A DNA stretch of 64,000 nucleotides from an uncultured Lachnospiraceae bacterium. GTDB lineage: Bacteria; Bacillota; Clostridia; Lachnospirales; Lachnospiraceae. The translations under genes and the position numbers were made by a program. The notes beneath the pieces are model-generated. The model had not been told where the DNA came from and searched no databases. It saw nothing but the letters and a program-made list of their open reading frames with translations. The DNA lies in the NCBI GenBank assembly GCA_944381615.1, contig CALWLT010000022.1:1-64000 (forward strand), read 5' to 3'. Shown here one piece after another: positions 8,035 to 15,930 of this stretch; the stretch's first letter is position 1; the number at the start of each line of letters is the position of its first letter.

Positions 8035-9762
8035 ATGGCAGAAGAAGTCTGGATGGTGCGGACCAGGCGGGCGGATTTTGACCGGATTGGCAGAACATTT
8101 CATATTGATCCGGTTACGGCCCGGATTATCCGCAACCGGGGAGTCGAGGGCGACGCGCAGATCGACCGCTATCTGAACGGGACGCTGGAGGATCTGTATG
8201 ATCCGGGGCTCCTGTTTGATCTGGAACGCGGGGCGGATCTGGTGCTGGAGGCAATCCGGGCGGGCCGTCGGATCCGGATCATCGGCGATTACGATATCGA
8301 CGGCGTGTGCGCGACGTACCTTCTTTTTACGGCCTTCCGGCGCCTGGGCGCGCGGGCGGATTACGATATCCCCGACCGCATCCGGGACGGGTACGGCATC
8401 AATGAATCGATGATCGAGAGAGCGCGGGCTGATGGGATCGAGGTTATTGTGACCTGTGATAACGGGATTGCGGCAGGGGGGCCGATCGGGCTGGCGAAGC
8501 AGTACGGGATGACGGTCGTCGTCACGGATCACCATGAGGTGCCGTCCGGCGCAGGCGGGGAGATCCTGCCGGCGGCCGACGCGATCATCGATCCGCGCCA
8601 GAGCCGGTGCCACTATCCGTTTCCGGAGATATGCGGGGCCGTGGTGGCCTGGAAGCTGATCGCGCGCCTCTATGAAAAGAGCGGCGTCGCGAGAGAGGAG
8701 TGGCTGGATCTTTTGCCGTTTGCGGCGATTGCGACGGTGGGGGACGTCATGCGCCTGCAGGACGAAAACCGGATCCTGGTCCGTTTCGGCCTGCAGCGGC
8801 TGGCGGGGATCCGGAATCCGGGTCTGCGAAAGCTGGCGGAGAAAAACAATCTGGATCTGTCCCGGATTACGGCCTATCACATCGGGTTTGTGATTGGTCC
8901 CTGCCTGAACGCGGGAGGCCGTCTGAAGACGGCCAGGCTGGCGCTGGAGCTGTTGCTGGCAAAGGAAGAAGAGACGGCGGACCGGCTGGCCGGACAGCTG
9001 AAGGAGCTGAACGACTCGCGCAAGGATATGACGGAGCAGGGGACGGCGGCGGCGAAGCTGCAGGTTGAGACGTGGTACCGGGACGATCGCGTGCTGGTCG
9101 TTTTTTTGCCGGAGTGTCATGAATCGCTGGCGGGCATCATTGCCGGGCGGCTGCGGGAGGCGTATCACAGGCCGGCGATCGTGCTGACGCGGGGAGAAGA
9201 GGCGGTCAAGGGATCCGGCCGCTCAATCGAGGCGTATCATATGTTTGACCGGCTTTCGGAGGTTTCGGATCTGATGCTGAAATTCGGGGGACACCCGATG
9301 GCGGCGGGACTTTCGCTGCGGGAGGACCGGATCGGGGAATTCCGCCGCCGCCTGAATGAAAATGCGGGACTTACGGAAGAAGATCTCAGGGAAACGGTCT
9401 GGATTGACGTGCCGATGCCGCTCGGGTATGTGACGGAGAAGCTGGTAAAAGAGCTTCGCTGTCTGGAACCGTTCGGACAGGGCAACGAAAAGCCGCTTTT
9501 TGCCGAGCGGGATCTGCGGATCCGCAGCAGCCGCGTGATGGGAAAGAACCGCAACGTGGTGCGTCTTGTGCTGGAGGAAAAAAGCGGATATGCCATGGAG
9601 GCGCTGTATTTTGGCGACGGGCTCGCCTTTGAGGAGGAGCGGGCCGGCCGCAGCCGGATCGACATCGTCTATTATCCGGATGTGAACGAGTACAATGGGA
9701 CGCGGACGCTGCAGGCGGTCATCCGCCGCTTCCGCTTCCGGAAAGAGGAAATGGCGCAGTGA
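8035..9762 (+). CDS. recJ: single-stranded-DNA-specific exonuclease RecJ
   Basis: A 575-residue 5'-3' exonuclease on single-stranded DNA, used in recombination and mismatch repair. The DHH phosphoesterase motifs are clear: GDYDIDG at residues 84-90 (D85, D87, D89), CDNG near 141 and TDHH at 164-167. The DHHA1 motif with GGHPMAAG lies near residue 420, followed by the OB-like C-terminal domain. Length is typical of Clostridia. A GGGGGG-rich site precedes the ATG. The next gene starts at or just after its stop. Confidence 0.95.
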   Translation: MAEEVWMVRTRRADFDRIGRTFHIDPVTARIIRNRGVEGDAQIDRYLNGTLEDLYDPGLLFDLERGADLVLEAIRAGRRIRIIGDYDIDGVCATYLLFTAFRRLGARADYDIPDRIRDGYGINESMIERARADGIEVIVTCDNGIAAGGPIGLAKQYGMTVVVTDHHEVPSGAGGEILPAADAIIDPRQSRCHYPFPEICGAVVAWKLIARLYEKSGVAREEWLDLLPFAAIATVGDVMRLQDENRILVRFGLQRLAGIRNPGLRKLAEKNNLDLSRITAYHIGFVIGPCLNAGGRLKTARLALELLLAKEEETADRLAGQLKELNDSRKDMTEQGTAAAKLQVETWYRDDRVLVVFLPECHESLAGIIAGRLREAYHRPAIVLTRGEEAVKGSGRSIEAYHMFDRLSEVSDLMLKFGGHPMAAGLSLREDRIGEFRRRLNENAGLTEEDLRETVWIDVPMPLGYVTEKLVKELRCLEPFGQGNEKPLFAERDLRIRSSRVMGKNRNVVRLVLEEKSGYAMEALYFGDGLAFEEERAGRSRIDIVYYPDVNEYNGTRTLQAVIRRFRFRKEEMAQ

Positions 9763-9779
9763 TTGAGAGAAAAGATGTA

Positions 9780-10067
9780 ATGCCGGTTAATTTCCTGAAG
9801 AAGGAACGTTTTACGGGCAGCGATCGCGGGATGCGCTACCGGATGGAGAAAACGCAGAAGGAGGACGGGGACGTGCTGACGGTAACGGCGTGGCCGGAGC
9901 CGTACGCGTATGACGCCACGCCGGAGGAGCAGAAGGTGCGGGCGGAGTTTCCGTTCAGCGAAGAGGGGATCCGGGCCGGCGTGGACTGGCTGAACGCGCA
10001 GCGCGGGCGGATGATGGGAACGGCGGATGCAGCAGAAGAAAAACCGGGAGAAGCGGCCCGGGGATAA
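9780..10067 (+). CDS. conserved hypothetical protein
   Basis: A 95-residue soluble protein starting 17 nt after recJ; a GTG at 9759 overlapping the recJ stop (GTGA) would add seven residues. It has a conserved-looking core (KKERFTGSDRGMRYRME, then TVTAWPEPYAYD and FSEEGIRAGVDWLN) and a variable tail. I recognise this as a short uncharacterised protein seen in related Clostridia but cannot assign a function. It sits between recJ and azlCD. Confidence 0.7.
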   Translation: MPVNFLKKERFTGSDRGMRYRMEKTQKEDGDVLTVTAWPEPYAYDATPEEQKVRAEFPFSEEGIRAGVDWLNAQRGRMMGTADAAEEKPGEAARG

Positions 10068-10147
10068 GGGATCCGGGAACCGGCGGCCGGGAAAGGCCGG
10101 ACGGGCGGGAGTGAGCCCGGAGGAAGAGATGAAGGAGCAGAAGGGAA

Positions 10148-10966
10148 ATGGACAGGAGACAAGCATTTGCGGAGGGGATCCGGGCGGGGATCCCGATCGG
10201 GCTGGGATATCTGCCGGTCGCGTTTACGTTCGGGTTTCTGGCGGTGTCCGGCGGGCTTCCGGTCTGGATTGCCGCGCTGATTTCCCTGACCAATCTGACG
10301 AGCGCCGGGCAGTTTGCGGGGACGAATCTGATTCTGGCGGGAGCCGGGTATTTTGAGGTGGCGCTGACGACGCTGGTCATCAACCTGCGCTATATGCTGA
10401 TGTCGCTGTCGCTGTCGCAGCGCCTGGAGCGGACGGCCGGGACGGCGGCCCGGATGGCCCTTGCTTTCGGAATTACAGACGAGACGTTTGTGGTCAGCTC
10501 TCTGCGCCCCGGCGTCCTGAAGGCGCCGTATCTGATCGGCCTGATGGTCATGCCGATCCTGGGCTGGAACGCGGGAACGCTTCTGGGCGGCTGCGCGTAT
10601 GCGCTGATCCCGGAGGCGCTGCAGAGCGCGATGGGGATCGGCCTTTACGCGATGTTTATCGCGCTGATCATTCCGGCGGCCCGCCAGTCGGGCGCGGTGT
10701 GTTCCGTTATCGCCGTGGCGGTGGCGACGGTCTGCCTGCTGAAATATCTGCCGGTGTTTTCTTTTATTTCTTCGGGATTCCGGATTATCATCGCCACGGT
10801 GGCGGCGTCCGCGTTCGGCGCCTGGCGGTTCCCGAAGGAGGACGAGCCGCAGCCTGCCGCAGAAGCGCGGGAGGGAGCGGACGCGGCCCAAACGGCACGG
10901 CAGGAGCCGCAGGCGGCCCTGCGGGAGAGCAAAGAGAAGGAGGAAAACGGATGGAACGGATTCTGA
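10148..10966 (+). CDS. azlC: AzlC family branched-chain amino acid exporter, large subunit
   Basis: A 272-residue membrane protein with the AzlC start pattern GIRAGIPIGLGYLPVAF and about seven hydrophobic helices to residue ~235, then an unusual Glu/Ala/Gln-rich tail of about 40 residues. AzlC with the small subunit AzlD exports branched-chain amino acids or analogues. The azlD gene overlaps the last 16 nt. Start by AGAAGGG before the ATG. Confidence 0.92.
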   Translation: MDRRQAFAEGIRAGIPIGLGYLPVAFTFGFLAVSGGLPVWIAALISLTNLTSAGQFAGTNLILAGAGYFEVALTTLVINLRYMLMSLSLSQRLERTAGTAARMALAFGITDETFVVSSLRPGVLKAPYLIGLMVMPILGWNAGTLLGGCAYALIPEALQSAMGIGLYAMFIALIIPAARQSGAVCSVIAVAVATVCLLKYLPVFSFISSGFRIIIATVAASAFGAWRFPKEDEPQPAAEAREGADAAQTARQEPQAALRESKEKEENGWNGF

Positions 10967-11262
10967 TTTGCGTGGCGCTGATGGCGCTGGTTACGTATCT
11001 TCCGCGGGTGCTGCCGGTCACGCTGTTTCGCCGCCCGATCCGGTCGCGTTTTATCCGCTCGTTTCTGGATTATACGCCGTACGCGGTGCTGGGAGCGCTG
11101 ACGTTTCCCGATGTATTCGGCTCGACGGGGCATCTCTATTCGGCCGTGGGCGGGACGCTGGCGGCGATCTGGCTGGGATACCGCGGGAAAGGCCTGCTGG
11201 CGGTAGCGGTGGCGGCAATCGCCGCGGTATATGTACTGGAACTGATTGGCGGGGCGCTTTGA
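10951..11262 (+). CDS. azlD: AzlD family branched-chain amino acid exporter, small subunit
   Basis: A 103-residue protein with four hydrophobic segments and the family motif TYLPRVLPV near the N-terminus, then PYAVLGALTFPDV. It is the obligate partner of AzlC. AGAAGGAGG precedes the ATG by 7 nt within the end of azlC, so translation is coupled. Confidence 0.92.
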   Translation: MERILICVALMALVTYLPRVLPVTLFRRPIRSRFIRSFLDYTPYAVLGALTFPDVFGSTGHLYSAVGGTLAAIWLGYRGKGLLAVAVAAIAAVYVLELIGGAL

Positions 11263-11302
11263 GCGGCCCCGGCGGAATGAATAAAAAATGGAGGGAATAC
11301 AG

Positions 11303-12136
11303 ATGGAGATTTGGAAAGGCGGCGTGATTTCAAACCAGATTAAAGAGCAGGCCGAAAGCGAGCTTTCGGGGCTGGCCCGGGTTCCCCGGCTGGCGATCAT
11401 CCGGGTCGGGGAGCGGCCGGACGACGTTTCCTATGAGCGCGGGGCGGTCAAGAAGCTTCAGTCGTTCGGGCTTGAAGTGGAAAGCCATGTGTTTGAAGAG
11501 GGAATTTCTGACGGGGCGTTCCGGGAGGAATTCTGCCGGATCAACGCGGATCCGCAGACCGACGGGATCCTGGTTCTGCGTCCGCTTCCGAAGCAGCTTG
11601 ACGAGCACTGGGTAGAGGAGACGATCGATCCGCGCAAGGACGTGGACGGAATTTCTCCGGTAAATATTGCGAAGGTCTTCAGCGGGGACCGGACCGGTTT
11701 TGCTCCCTGTACGGCGGAGGCGGTGCTCTGGATGTTAAAGGGAAACGGAATTTCCCTGGAGGGGAAACGGGCGGTGGTGGTCGGCCGCAGCATGGTGGTT
11801 GGCCGTCCGCTGTCGATGCTTCTGCTGCATGAGAACGCGACGGTAACGATCTGCCATTCCCGGACGAAGGATCTTCCCGCCGTCTGCCGGGGAGCGGAAA
11901 TCCTGGTGGCCTGCGTGGGTAAAGCCCGGATGATCGGCCGGGATTACGTGGGCGAGGGCGCGCTGGTCGTGGATGTGGGAATCAACGTAGATCAGGAAGG
12001 ACGGCTGTGCGGCGATGTGGATTTTGCGTCCCTGGAGGGACGGGCGGCGGCGGCCACTCCGGTTCCCGGCGGCGTGGGCGGCGTGACGACGGCGGTCCTG
12101 GCGCTGCACTTGATCCGGGCGGCCCGGCAGGCGTAA
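11303..12136 (+). CDS. folD: methylenetetrahydrofolate dehydrogenase / cyclohydrolase FolD
   Basis: A 277-residue bifunctional enzyme that oxidises 5,10-methylene-THF to methenyl-THF and hydrolyses it to 10-formyl-THF in the cytoplasm. Family motifs are present: SYERGAVKK for the catalytic lysine region, ILVLRPLPKQLD, the KDVDG segment, VVGRSMVVGRP in the Rossmann domain and the C-terminal TPVPGGVGGVTTA. Start 11303 is set by GGAGGG 8 nt upstream; an ATG at 11288 overlaps that site. Confidence 0.96.
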   Translation: MEIWKGGVISNQIKEQAESELSGLARVPRLAIIRVGERPDDVSYERGAVKKLQSFGLEVESHVFEEGISDGAFREEFCRINADPQTDGILVLRPLPKQLDEHWVEETIDPRKDVDGISPVNIAKVFSGDRTGFAPCTAEAVLWMLKGNGISLEGKRAVVVGRSMVVGRPLSMLLLHENATVTICHSRTKDLPAVCRGAEILVACVGKARMIGRDYVGEGALVVDVGINVDQEGRLCGDVDFASLEGRAAAATPVPGGVGGVTTAVLALHLIRAARQA

Positions 12137-12240
12137 ATATTTTTTCAGAAAATGGATATGGAAAGTTAAGGGAAAAGAAAAACATCCTTCCCGCCCCCGG
12201 GGTATAATAAAGCTATGAAAAGGAAAGGGAGGATGACAGA

Positions 12241-12996
12241 ATGAAACGAATGGGAAGAAAGGCGGCGATCGTCCTGGCGGCGGCCGGATGCGCGGCGCTT
12301 GCCGGGTGCGCGGCGCCGGCGGGTCAGATTTCTGCGGGAACGATTCAGGTCGAGAGCGATCAGAATCATGTTCTGAGCGTCAACAGCAGAGAGCAGGTTA
12401 AGGTAGAGCCCGATATGGCCGAGATCGTCTACAGCGTGTATTCACAGGCGTCGGACGCGAAGCTGTGCCAGACGCAGAACGAGACGGATCTGGGGAACGT
12501 GCTGGAGCTTCTGCGCTCGCAGGGCGTGGAGGACGCTTCGATCCAGACGTCAAATTACGGGTTGTCCCCCATCTATGACTGGGATGCGGGCCAGACGATT
12601 TCCGGATATGAGATGACGACGCAGGTTACGGTTTCGGATATTCCGATTGACCGGGTCGGCCAGCTTCTGTCGGATTCCGTGGACGCGGGCATTAATTCGA
12701 TCGAATCGGTCAATTACCTGTGCAGCTCTTACGACGAGGCGTACCAGGAAGCGCTGGCGCGGGCGGTGGACGCGGCTGAGGTAAAGGCGCAGGCAATCGC
12801 CGAGGCGGGCGGCTTTGCGCTGGGCGGGATCCTGAATGTCCAGGAGTACAGCAGCAGCCAGGAGCTTCGCTATAACAGCTACAGCGCCGCGGGCGGCGCC
12901 AGGGCCGAAGAAGCGGCGGCCGCTATGGACATGGGCGTGATGCCGGGACAGGTGGAAATCGAGGCGGATATCGCGGTTGATTTCCTGATTCAGTAA
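12241..12996 (+). CDS. SIMPL (DUF541) domain lipoprotein
   Basis: A 251-residue protein with a lipoprotein signal peptide ending LAGC and then a SIMPL/DUF541 domain (VNSREQVKVEPDMAEI near residue 43, later NYGLSPIYDWD and GYEMTTQVTV). SIMPL proteins are exported oligomeric proteins of uncertain role, often linked with stress. A GGAGGATGAC ribosome site and a -10-like TATAAT at 12203 precede it. It is probably monocistronic, ended by the hairpin at 13042. Confidence 0.88.
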   Translation: MKRMGRKAAIVLAAAGCAALAGCAAPAGQISAGTIQVESDQNHVLSVNSREQVKVEPDMAEIVYSVYSQASDAKLCQTQNETDLGNVLELLRSQGVEDASIQTSNYGLSPIYDWDAGQTISGYEMTTQVTVSDIPIDRVGQLLSDSVDAGINSIESVNYLCSSYDEAYQEALARAVDAAEVKAQAIAEAGGFALGGILNVQEYSSSQELRYNSYSAAGGARAEEAAAAMDMGVMPGQVEIEADIAVDFLIQ

Positions 12997-13041
12997 TCCT
13001 GATTCCATAGCGCGGGCGGCCGGGATTTTGGGACGGCGTAT

Positions 13042-13094
13042 AAACCTCCACATTTTCGGAATACTAACGGTATTCGAGATGTGGAGGTTTTTTT
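13042..13094 (+). terminator. hairpin, terminator and SD-masking element
   Basis: AAACCTCCACAT pairs with ATGTGGAGGTTT (12 bp) with an inner bulged stem (GGAATAC / GTATTCG), followed by seven T. It reads as an intrinsic terminator of the SIMPL gene. The 3' arm also contains GGAGG 7 nt before the ATG of the next gene, so the stem would hide that ribosome site. Confidence 0.8.
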
Positions 13095-13523
13095 ATGACG
13101 GGAATAATCATTGCGCTGGTCTCGGGCGCGCTGATGAGCGTGCAGGGCGTGTTTAATGCGGCGGTTACCAGGCAGAGCGGGATCTGGGTGTCGGCCGGAT
13201 GGGTGCAGCTGAGCGCTCTGGCGGTCTGCGTCCTCTGCTGGTTTCTGACGGGCCGCGGCCCGGTTGCGGCGCTCTGGGAGACGGAGCCGAAATATATGCT
13301 GCTCGGCGGCGTGCTGGGCGCGCTGATTACCTACACGGTTATCCGCAGCGTGGATGCGCTGGGTCCGGCCCGGTCGGCTCTGCTGATTGTGACGGCGCAG
13401 ATTCTGGTGGCGTACGCGATCGAGGTAATGGGGCTTTTCGGCGTGGAAAAGGCCGGCTTTGAGTGGCGCAGAGCGCTGGGCGCGCTCCTGGCGATCGGGG
13501 GAATCGTCATTTTTTACCGCTAG
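13095..13523 (+). CDS. DMT family transporter (DUF606/YdcZ type)
   Basis: A 142-residue membrane protein with about five hydrophobic helices, matching the YdcZ/DUF606 group of small drug/metabolite transporters (N-terminal SGALMSVQGVFNAA and C-terminal GALLAIGGIVIFYR). Single-domain members usually act as dimers. The only ribosome site, GGAGG, lies inside the hairpin that ends 5 nt upstream, so expression may depend on hairpin opening. The substrate is unknown. Confidence 0.85.
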   Translation: MTGIIIALVSGALMSVQGVFNAAVTRQSGIWVSAGWVQLSALAVCVLCWFLTGRGPVAALWETEPKYMLLGGVLGALITYTVIRSVDALGPARSALLIVTAQILVAYAIEVMGLFGVEKAGFEWRRALGALLAIGGIVIFYR

Positions 13524-13551
13524 GGAGGCGGAAAGTTTTTGTCATTTCCGC

Positions 13552-13580
13552 TTGTTTTTGCATGGCCTTTTCGTTAGAAT
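13552..13580 (+). promoter_or_regulatory. promoter of comEA-like gene
   Basis: TTGTTT, 17-nt spacer, TAGAAT, about 53 nt before the start codon. Confidence 0.55.
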
Positions 13581-13633
13581 AGATGTACGGGCAGAACAGC
13601 GCTTCTCGCGAAAGGCGGGAGGTGCCGATACAT

Positions 13634-14431
13634 ATGAAAGATAAGAAAAAACGGAGTTTTCACTGGCTGAAGGCGGGACTTGCCGGAATGATCATCCTGA
13701 TCCTTGTCATATGCTACAGGGAGGGGCCGGGCGCGGGAAACGGGGCGCTGGATCTGACGGCAGCGCTGGAGACGGAGGACGCGGCGGCGGACGGATCCGG
13801 GGGCGTGGGCTCAGGCGCGGACGGATCCGGGAGCGCGGGCCGAGGCGCAGTCGGATCCGGGAGCGCGGGACAAGGCGCAGGCGTGCCGGAGAGCGCGGGG
13901 CCGGAAACAGGGGGAGGCGCTGCGCCGGAGAAGGGAGATCCGGAGGCGGCCGGCGGACAGGAGCCCTCGGAGGCTCCTTCTATTTTTATCCATGTCTGCG
14001 GCGAGGTAACGGCTCCCGGCGTCTATGAGATGGAGCGGGGAAGCCGTATTTACGAGGCCGTGGAGGCGGCCGGTGGCCTGACGGACGCGGCGGCGGCGGA
14101 TGTTCTGAATCTGGCGCAGGTGCTGGAGGACGGACAGCAGGTGCGGGTGCCGGATCAGGAGGAGAAGGAGCGGCTTGAGGAGCAGGGCGGCGCGCTGTCT
14201 TTTGTCACGGGCGGCCGTCCTGAGCAGGAGGCGCCGGCGGCGAAGGTCAATCTGAATACAGCCACGAAGGAGCAGCTGATGACGTTAAGCGGAATCGGAG
14301 AGGCCAGGGCGGAGGCGATCCTCGCGTACCGCCAGGAGAGCGGCGGGTTCCGGACGCCGGAGGATATCATGAAGGTATCGGGGATCAAGGAAGCCGCGTT
14401 TCAGAAGATAAAGGATGGGATCACAGTTTAA
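13634..14431 (+). CDS. ComEA-like helix-hairpin-helix DNA-binding protein
   Basis: A 265-residue protein with one membrane helix (about 12-28), a low-complexity Gly/Ser/Ala linker with repeated GSGSAG-type units (54-115), an SLBB domain (about 116-173, FIHVCGEVTAPGVYE) and a C-terminal ComEA helix-hairpin-helix domain (205-265, VNLNTATKEQL...LSGIGEARA). ComEA binds incoming double-stranded DNA at the outer face of the membrane during transformation. No comEB or comEC lies beside it. The GGGAGG site fixes the start at 13634. Confidence 0.9.
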   Translation: MKDKKKRSFHWLKAGLAGMIILILVICYREGPGAGNGALDLTAALETEDAAADGSGGVGSGADGSGSAGRGAVGSGSAGQGAGVPESAGPETGGGAAPEKGDPEAAGGQEPSEAPSIFIHVCGEVTAPGVYEMERGSRIYEAVEAAGGLTDAAAADVLNLAQVLEDGQQVRVPDQEEKERLEEQGGALSFVTGGRPEQEAPAAKVNLNTATKEQLMTLSGIGEARAEAILAYRQESGGFRTPEDIMKVSGIKEAAFQKIKDGITV

Positions 14432-14447
14432 TATTTGAGGTGGGAGC

Positions 14448-15146
14448 ATGGCGAAGGTTTTGGTAGTAGATGACGAGAAGCTGATCGTGAAGGGGATCCG
14501 TTTCAGCCTGGAGCAGGACGGATACGAGGTGGACTGCGCCTATGACGGAGAGGAAGCGCTGGCGCTGGCGAAGGAGAAGGAGTACGATATGATCCTTCTG
14601 GACGTGATGCTGCCCCGTCAGAGCGGATTTGAGGTGTGCCAGGCAATCCGGGAGTTTTCCGAGGTTCCGGTCATCATGCTGACGGCCAAGGGAGACGATA
14701 TGGATAAGATTCTCGGGCTGGAGTACGGCGCCGACGATTACATTACCAAGCCGTTCAACATTCTGGAGGTCAAGGCGCGCATCAAGGCGATTATGCGGCG
14801 CAGCGCTAAAAAGGCCAAAAAGGACGCCGCCCCGGCTCCCCATGTGATAGAGGCCGGAGATCTGAAGCTGGATACGGACAGCCGGCGCGTGTTTATCGGC
14901 GCCCGGGAGATGAATCTGACGGCTCGGGAATTTGATCTTCTGGAGCTTCTGGTCTGCAATCCGGGCAAGGTGTACAGCCGGGAGGAGCTCCTGCGCCTGG
15001 TATGGGGCAATAAGGCGGCGGCCGGGGGAGACGTGCGCACGGTGGACGTTCACGTCCGCCGCCTGCGGGAGAAGATCGAGCCCAGCCCCAGCGAGCCGAA
15101 ATACGTGCACACCAAGTGGGGCGTGGGATATTATTTCCGCGTGTAG
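14448..15146 (+). CDS. OmpR/PhoB family response regulator
   Basis: A 232-residue two-domain regulator. The receiver domain has the acidic pair D8/D9, phospho-acceptor D52 in LLDVMLP, T79 and K101. A linker rich in Lys/Ala follows, then a winged-helix DNA-binding domain (about 132-232) ending VHTKWGVGYYFRV. No histidine kinase is encoded next to it; rlmH follows instead, so it is an orphan here and its signal is unknown. It starts 16 nt after the comEA-like gene and may share its transcript. Confidence 0.94.
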   Translation: MAKVLVVDDEKLIVKGIRFSLEQDGYEVDCAYDGEEALALAKEKEYDMILLDVMLPRQSGFEVCQAIREFSEVPVIMLTAKGDDMDKILGLEYGADDYITKPFNILEVKARIKAIMRRSAKKAKKDAAPAPHVIEAGDLKLDTDSRRVFIGAREMNLTAREFDLLELLVCNPGKVYSREELLRLVWGNKAAAGGDVRTVDVHVRRLREKIEPSPSEPKYVHTKWGVGYYFRV

Positions 15147-15262
15147 CGGGGAAAAAACGGATCCGGCGGCGCATACGGCCGGGAAGGATCCGAATGGCAG
15201 GGAATCAGGCGGAAGAAGGCGGCAGGAGAACACGGCAGAGGAAAAAGCAGAGGAAAACGAAG

Positions 15263-15742
15263 ATGCGGATTACGCTGATTACGGTCGGGAAGCTGAAGGA
15301 AAAATACTGGGGGGACGCGGTCTCTGAGTATGCGAAGCGGCTCGGCCGTTACTGCCGCCTGGAGATCGTGCAGGTGGCGGATGAGAAGACGCCGGACGGG
15401 GCCGGGAAGGCGGCGGAGGATCAGATCCGGGAGCGGGAAGGCGAGCGGATTCTGGCCCAGATCCGGGAGGGCGCGTTCGTGATCGCGCTGGAGATCGGCG
15501 GGAAGGCGCTCTCCTCGGAGGAGATGGCGGCCATGCTGGATCGGCTGGGCGTCCAGGGCGTGAGCCACATCCAGTTCCTCATCGGCGGCTCGCTGGGACT
15601 CAGCGCGGCCGTGCGAAAGCGCGCCGACTACCTGCTCAGCTTTTCGCGGATGACGTTCCCGCATCAGCTGATGCGGGTCATTTTGCTGGAGCAGATTTAC
15701 CGCAGCTACCGGATCATTCACGGGGAGCCGTATCATAAATAG
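15263..15742 (+). CDS. rlmH: 23S rRNA pseudouridine-1915 N3-methyltransferase RlmH
   Basis: A 159-residue SPOUT methyltransferase that methylates pseudouridine 1915 in helix 69 of 23S rRNA on the assembled ribosome. The start MRITLITVGKLKEKYW, the SAM-binding knot FLIGGSLGL and the C-terminal YRIIHGEPYHK are all typical, and the length is exact for the family. The start is set by homology to the family N-terminus; the 116 nt before it contain no other gene. Confidence 0.96.
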   Translation: MRITLITVGKLKEKYWGDAVSEYAKRLGRYCRLEIVQVADEKTPDGAGKAAEDQIREREGERILAQIREGAFVIALEIGGKALSSEEMAAMLDRLGVQGVSHIQFLIGGSLGLSAAVRKRADYLLSFSRMTFPHQLMRVILLEQIYRSYRIIHGEPYHK

Positions 15743-15783
15743 CGGAGAGGACGGCCGGATGCGGCAGAGCAGAGCGGCGCGTT

Positions 15784-15930
15784 CAGAGAAGGAGAAAGCG
15801 GTTTGAGAAAAGCGGCATGTCCCAAGAAGGAGAAAGCGGTTTGAGAAAAGCGGCATGTCCCAAGAAGGGGAAAGCGGTTTGAGAAAAGCGGCATATCCAG
15901 AGAAGGAGAAAGCGGTTTGAGAAAAGCGGC
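15784..15930 (+). repeat. 38-bp tandem repeat carrying four translation start sites
   Basis: Four copies at 15784, 15822, 15860 and 15898. Each holds GAAGGAGAAAGCGG (third copy GAAGGGG) and then TTGAGAAAAGCGGC: a ribosome site, a TTG start and the first codons of the MATE gene. The last copy is the real gene start. The TTG codons lie at 15803, 15841, 15879 and 15917, exactly 38 nt apart. Each of the first three opens a 13-codon frame whose TGA stop overlaps the next TTG. Confidence 0.9.

Noticed and set aside
15784..15930. Tandem 38-bp repeat as a CRISPR array
   Set aside because: Units are contiguous with no unique spacers, and no cas gene is present.
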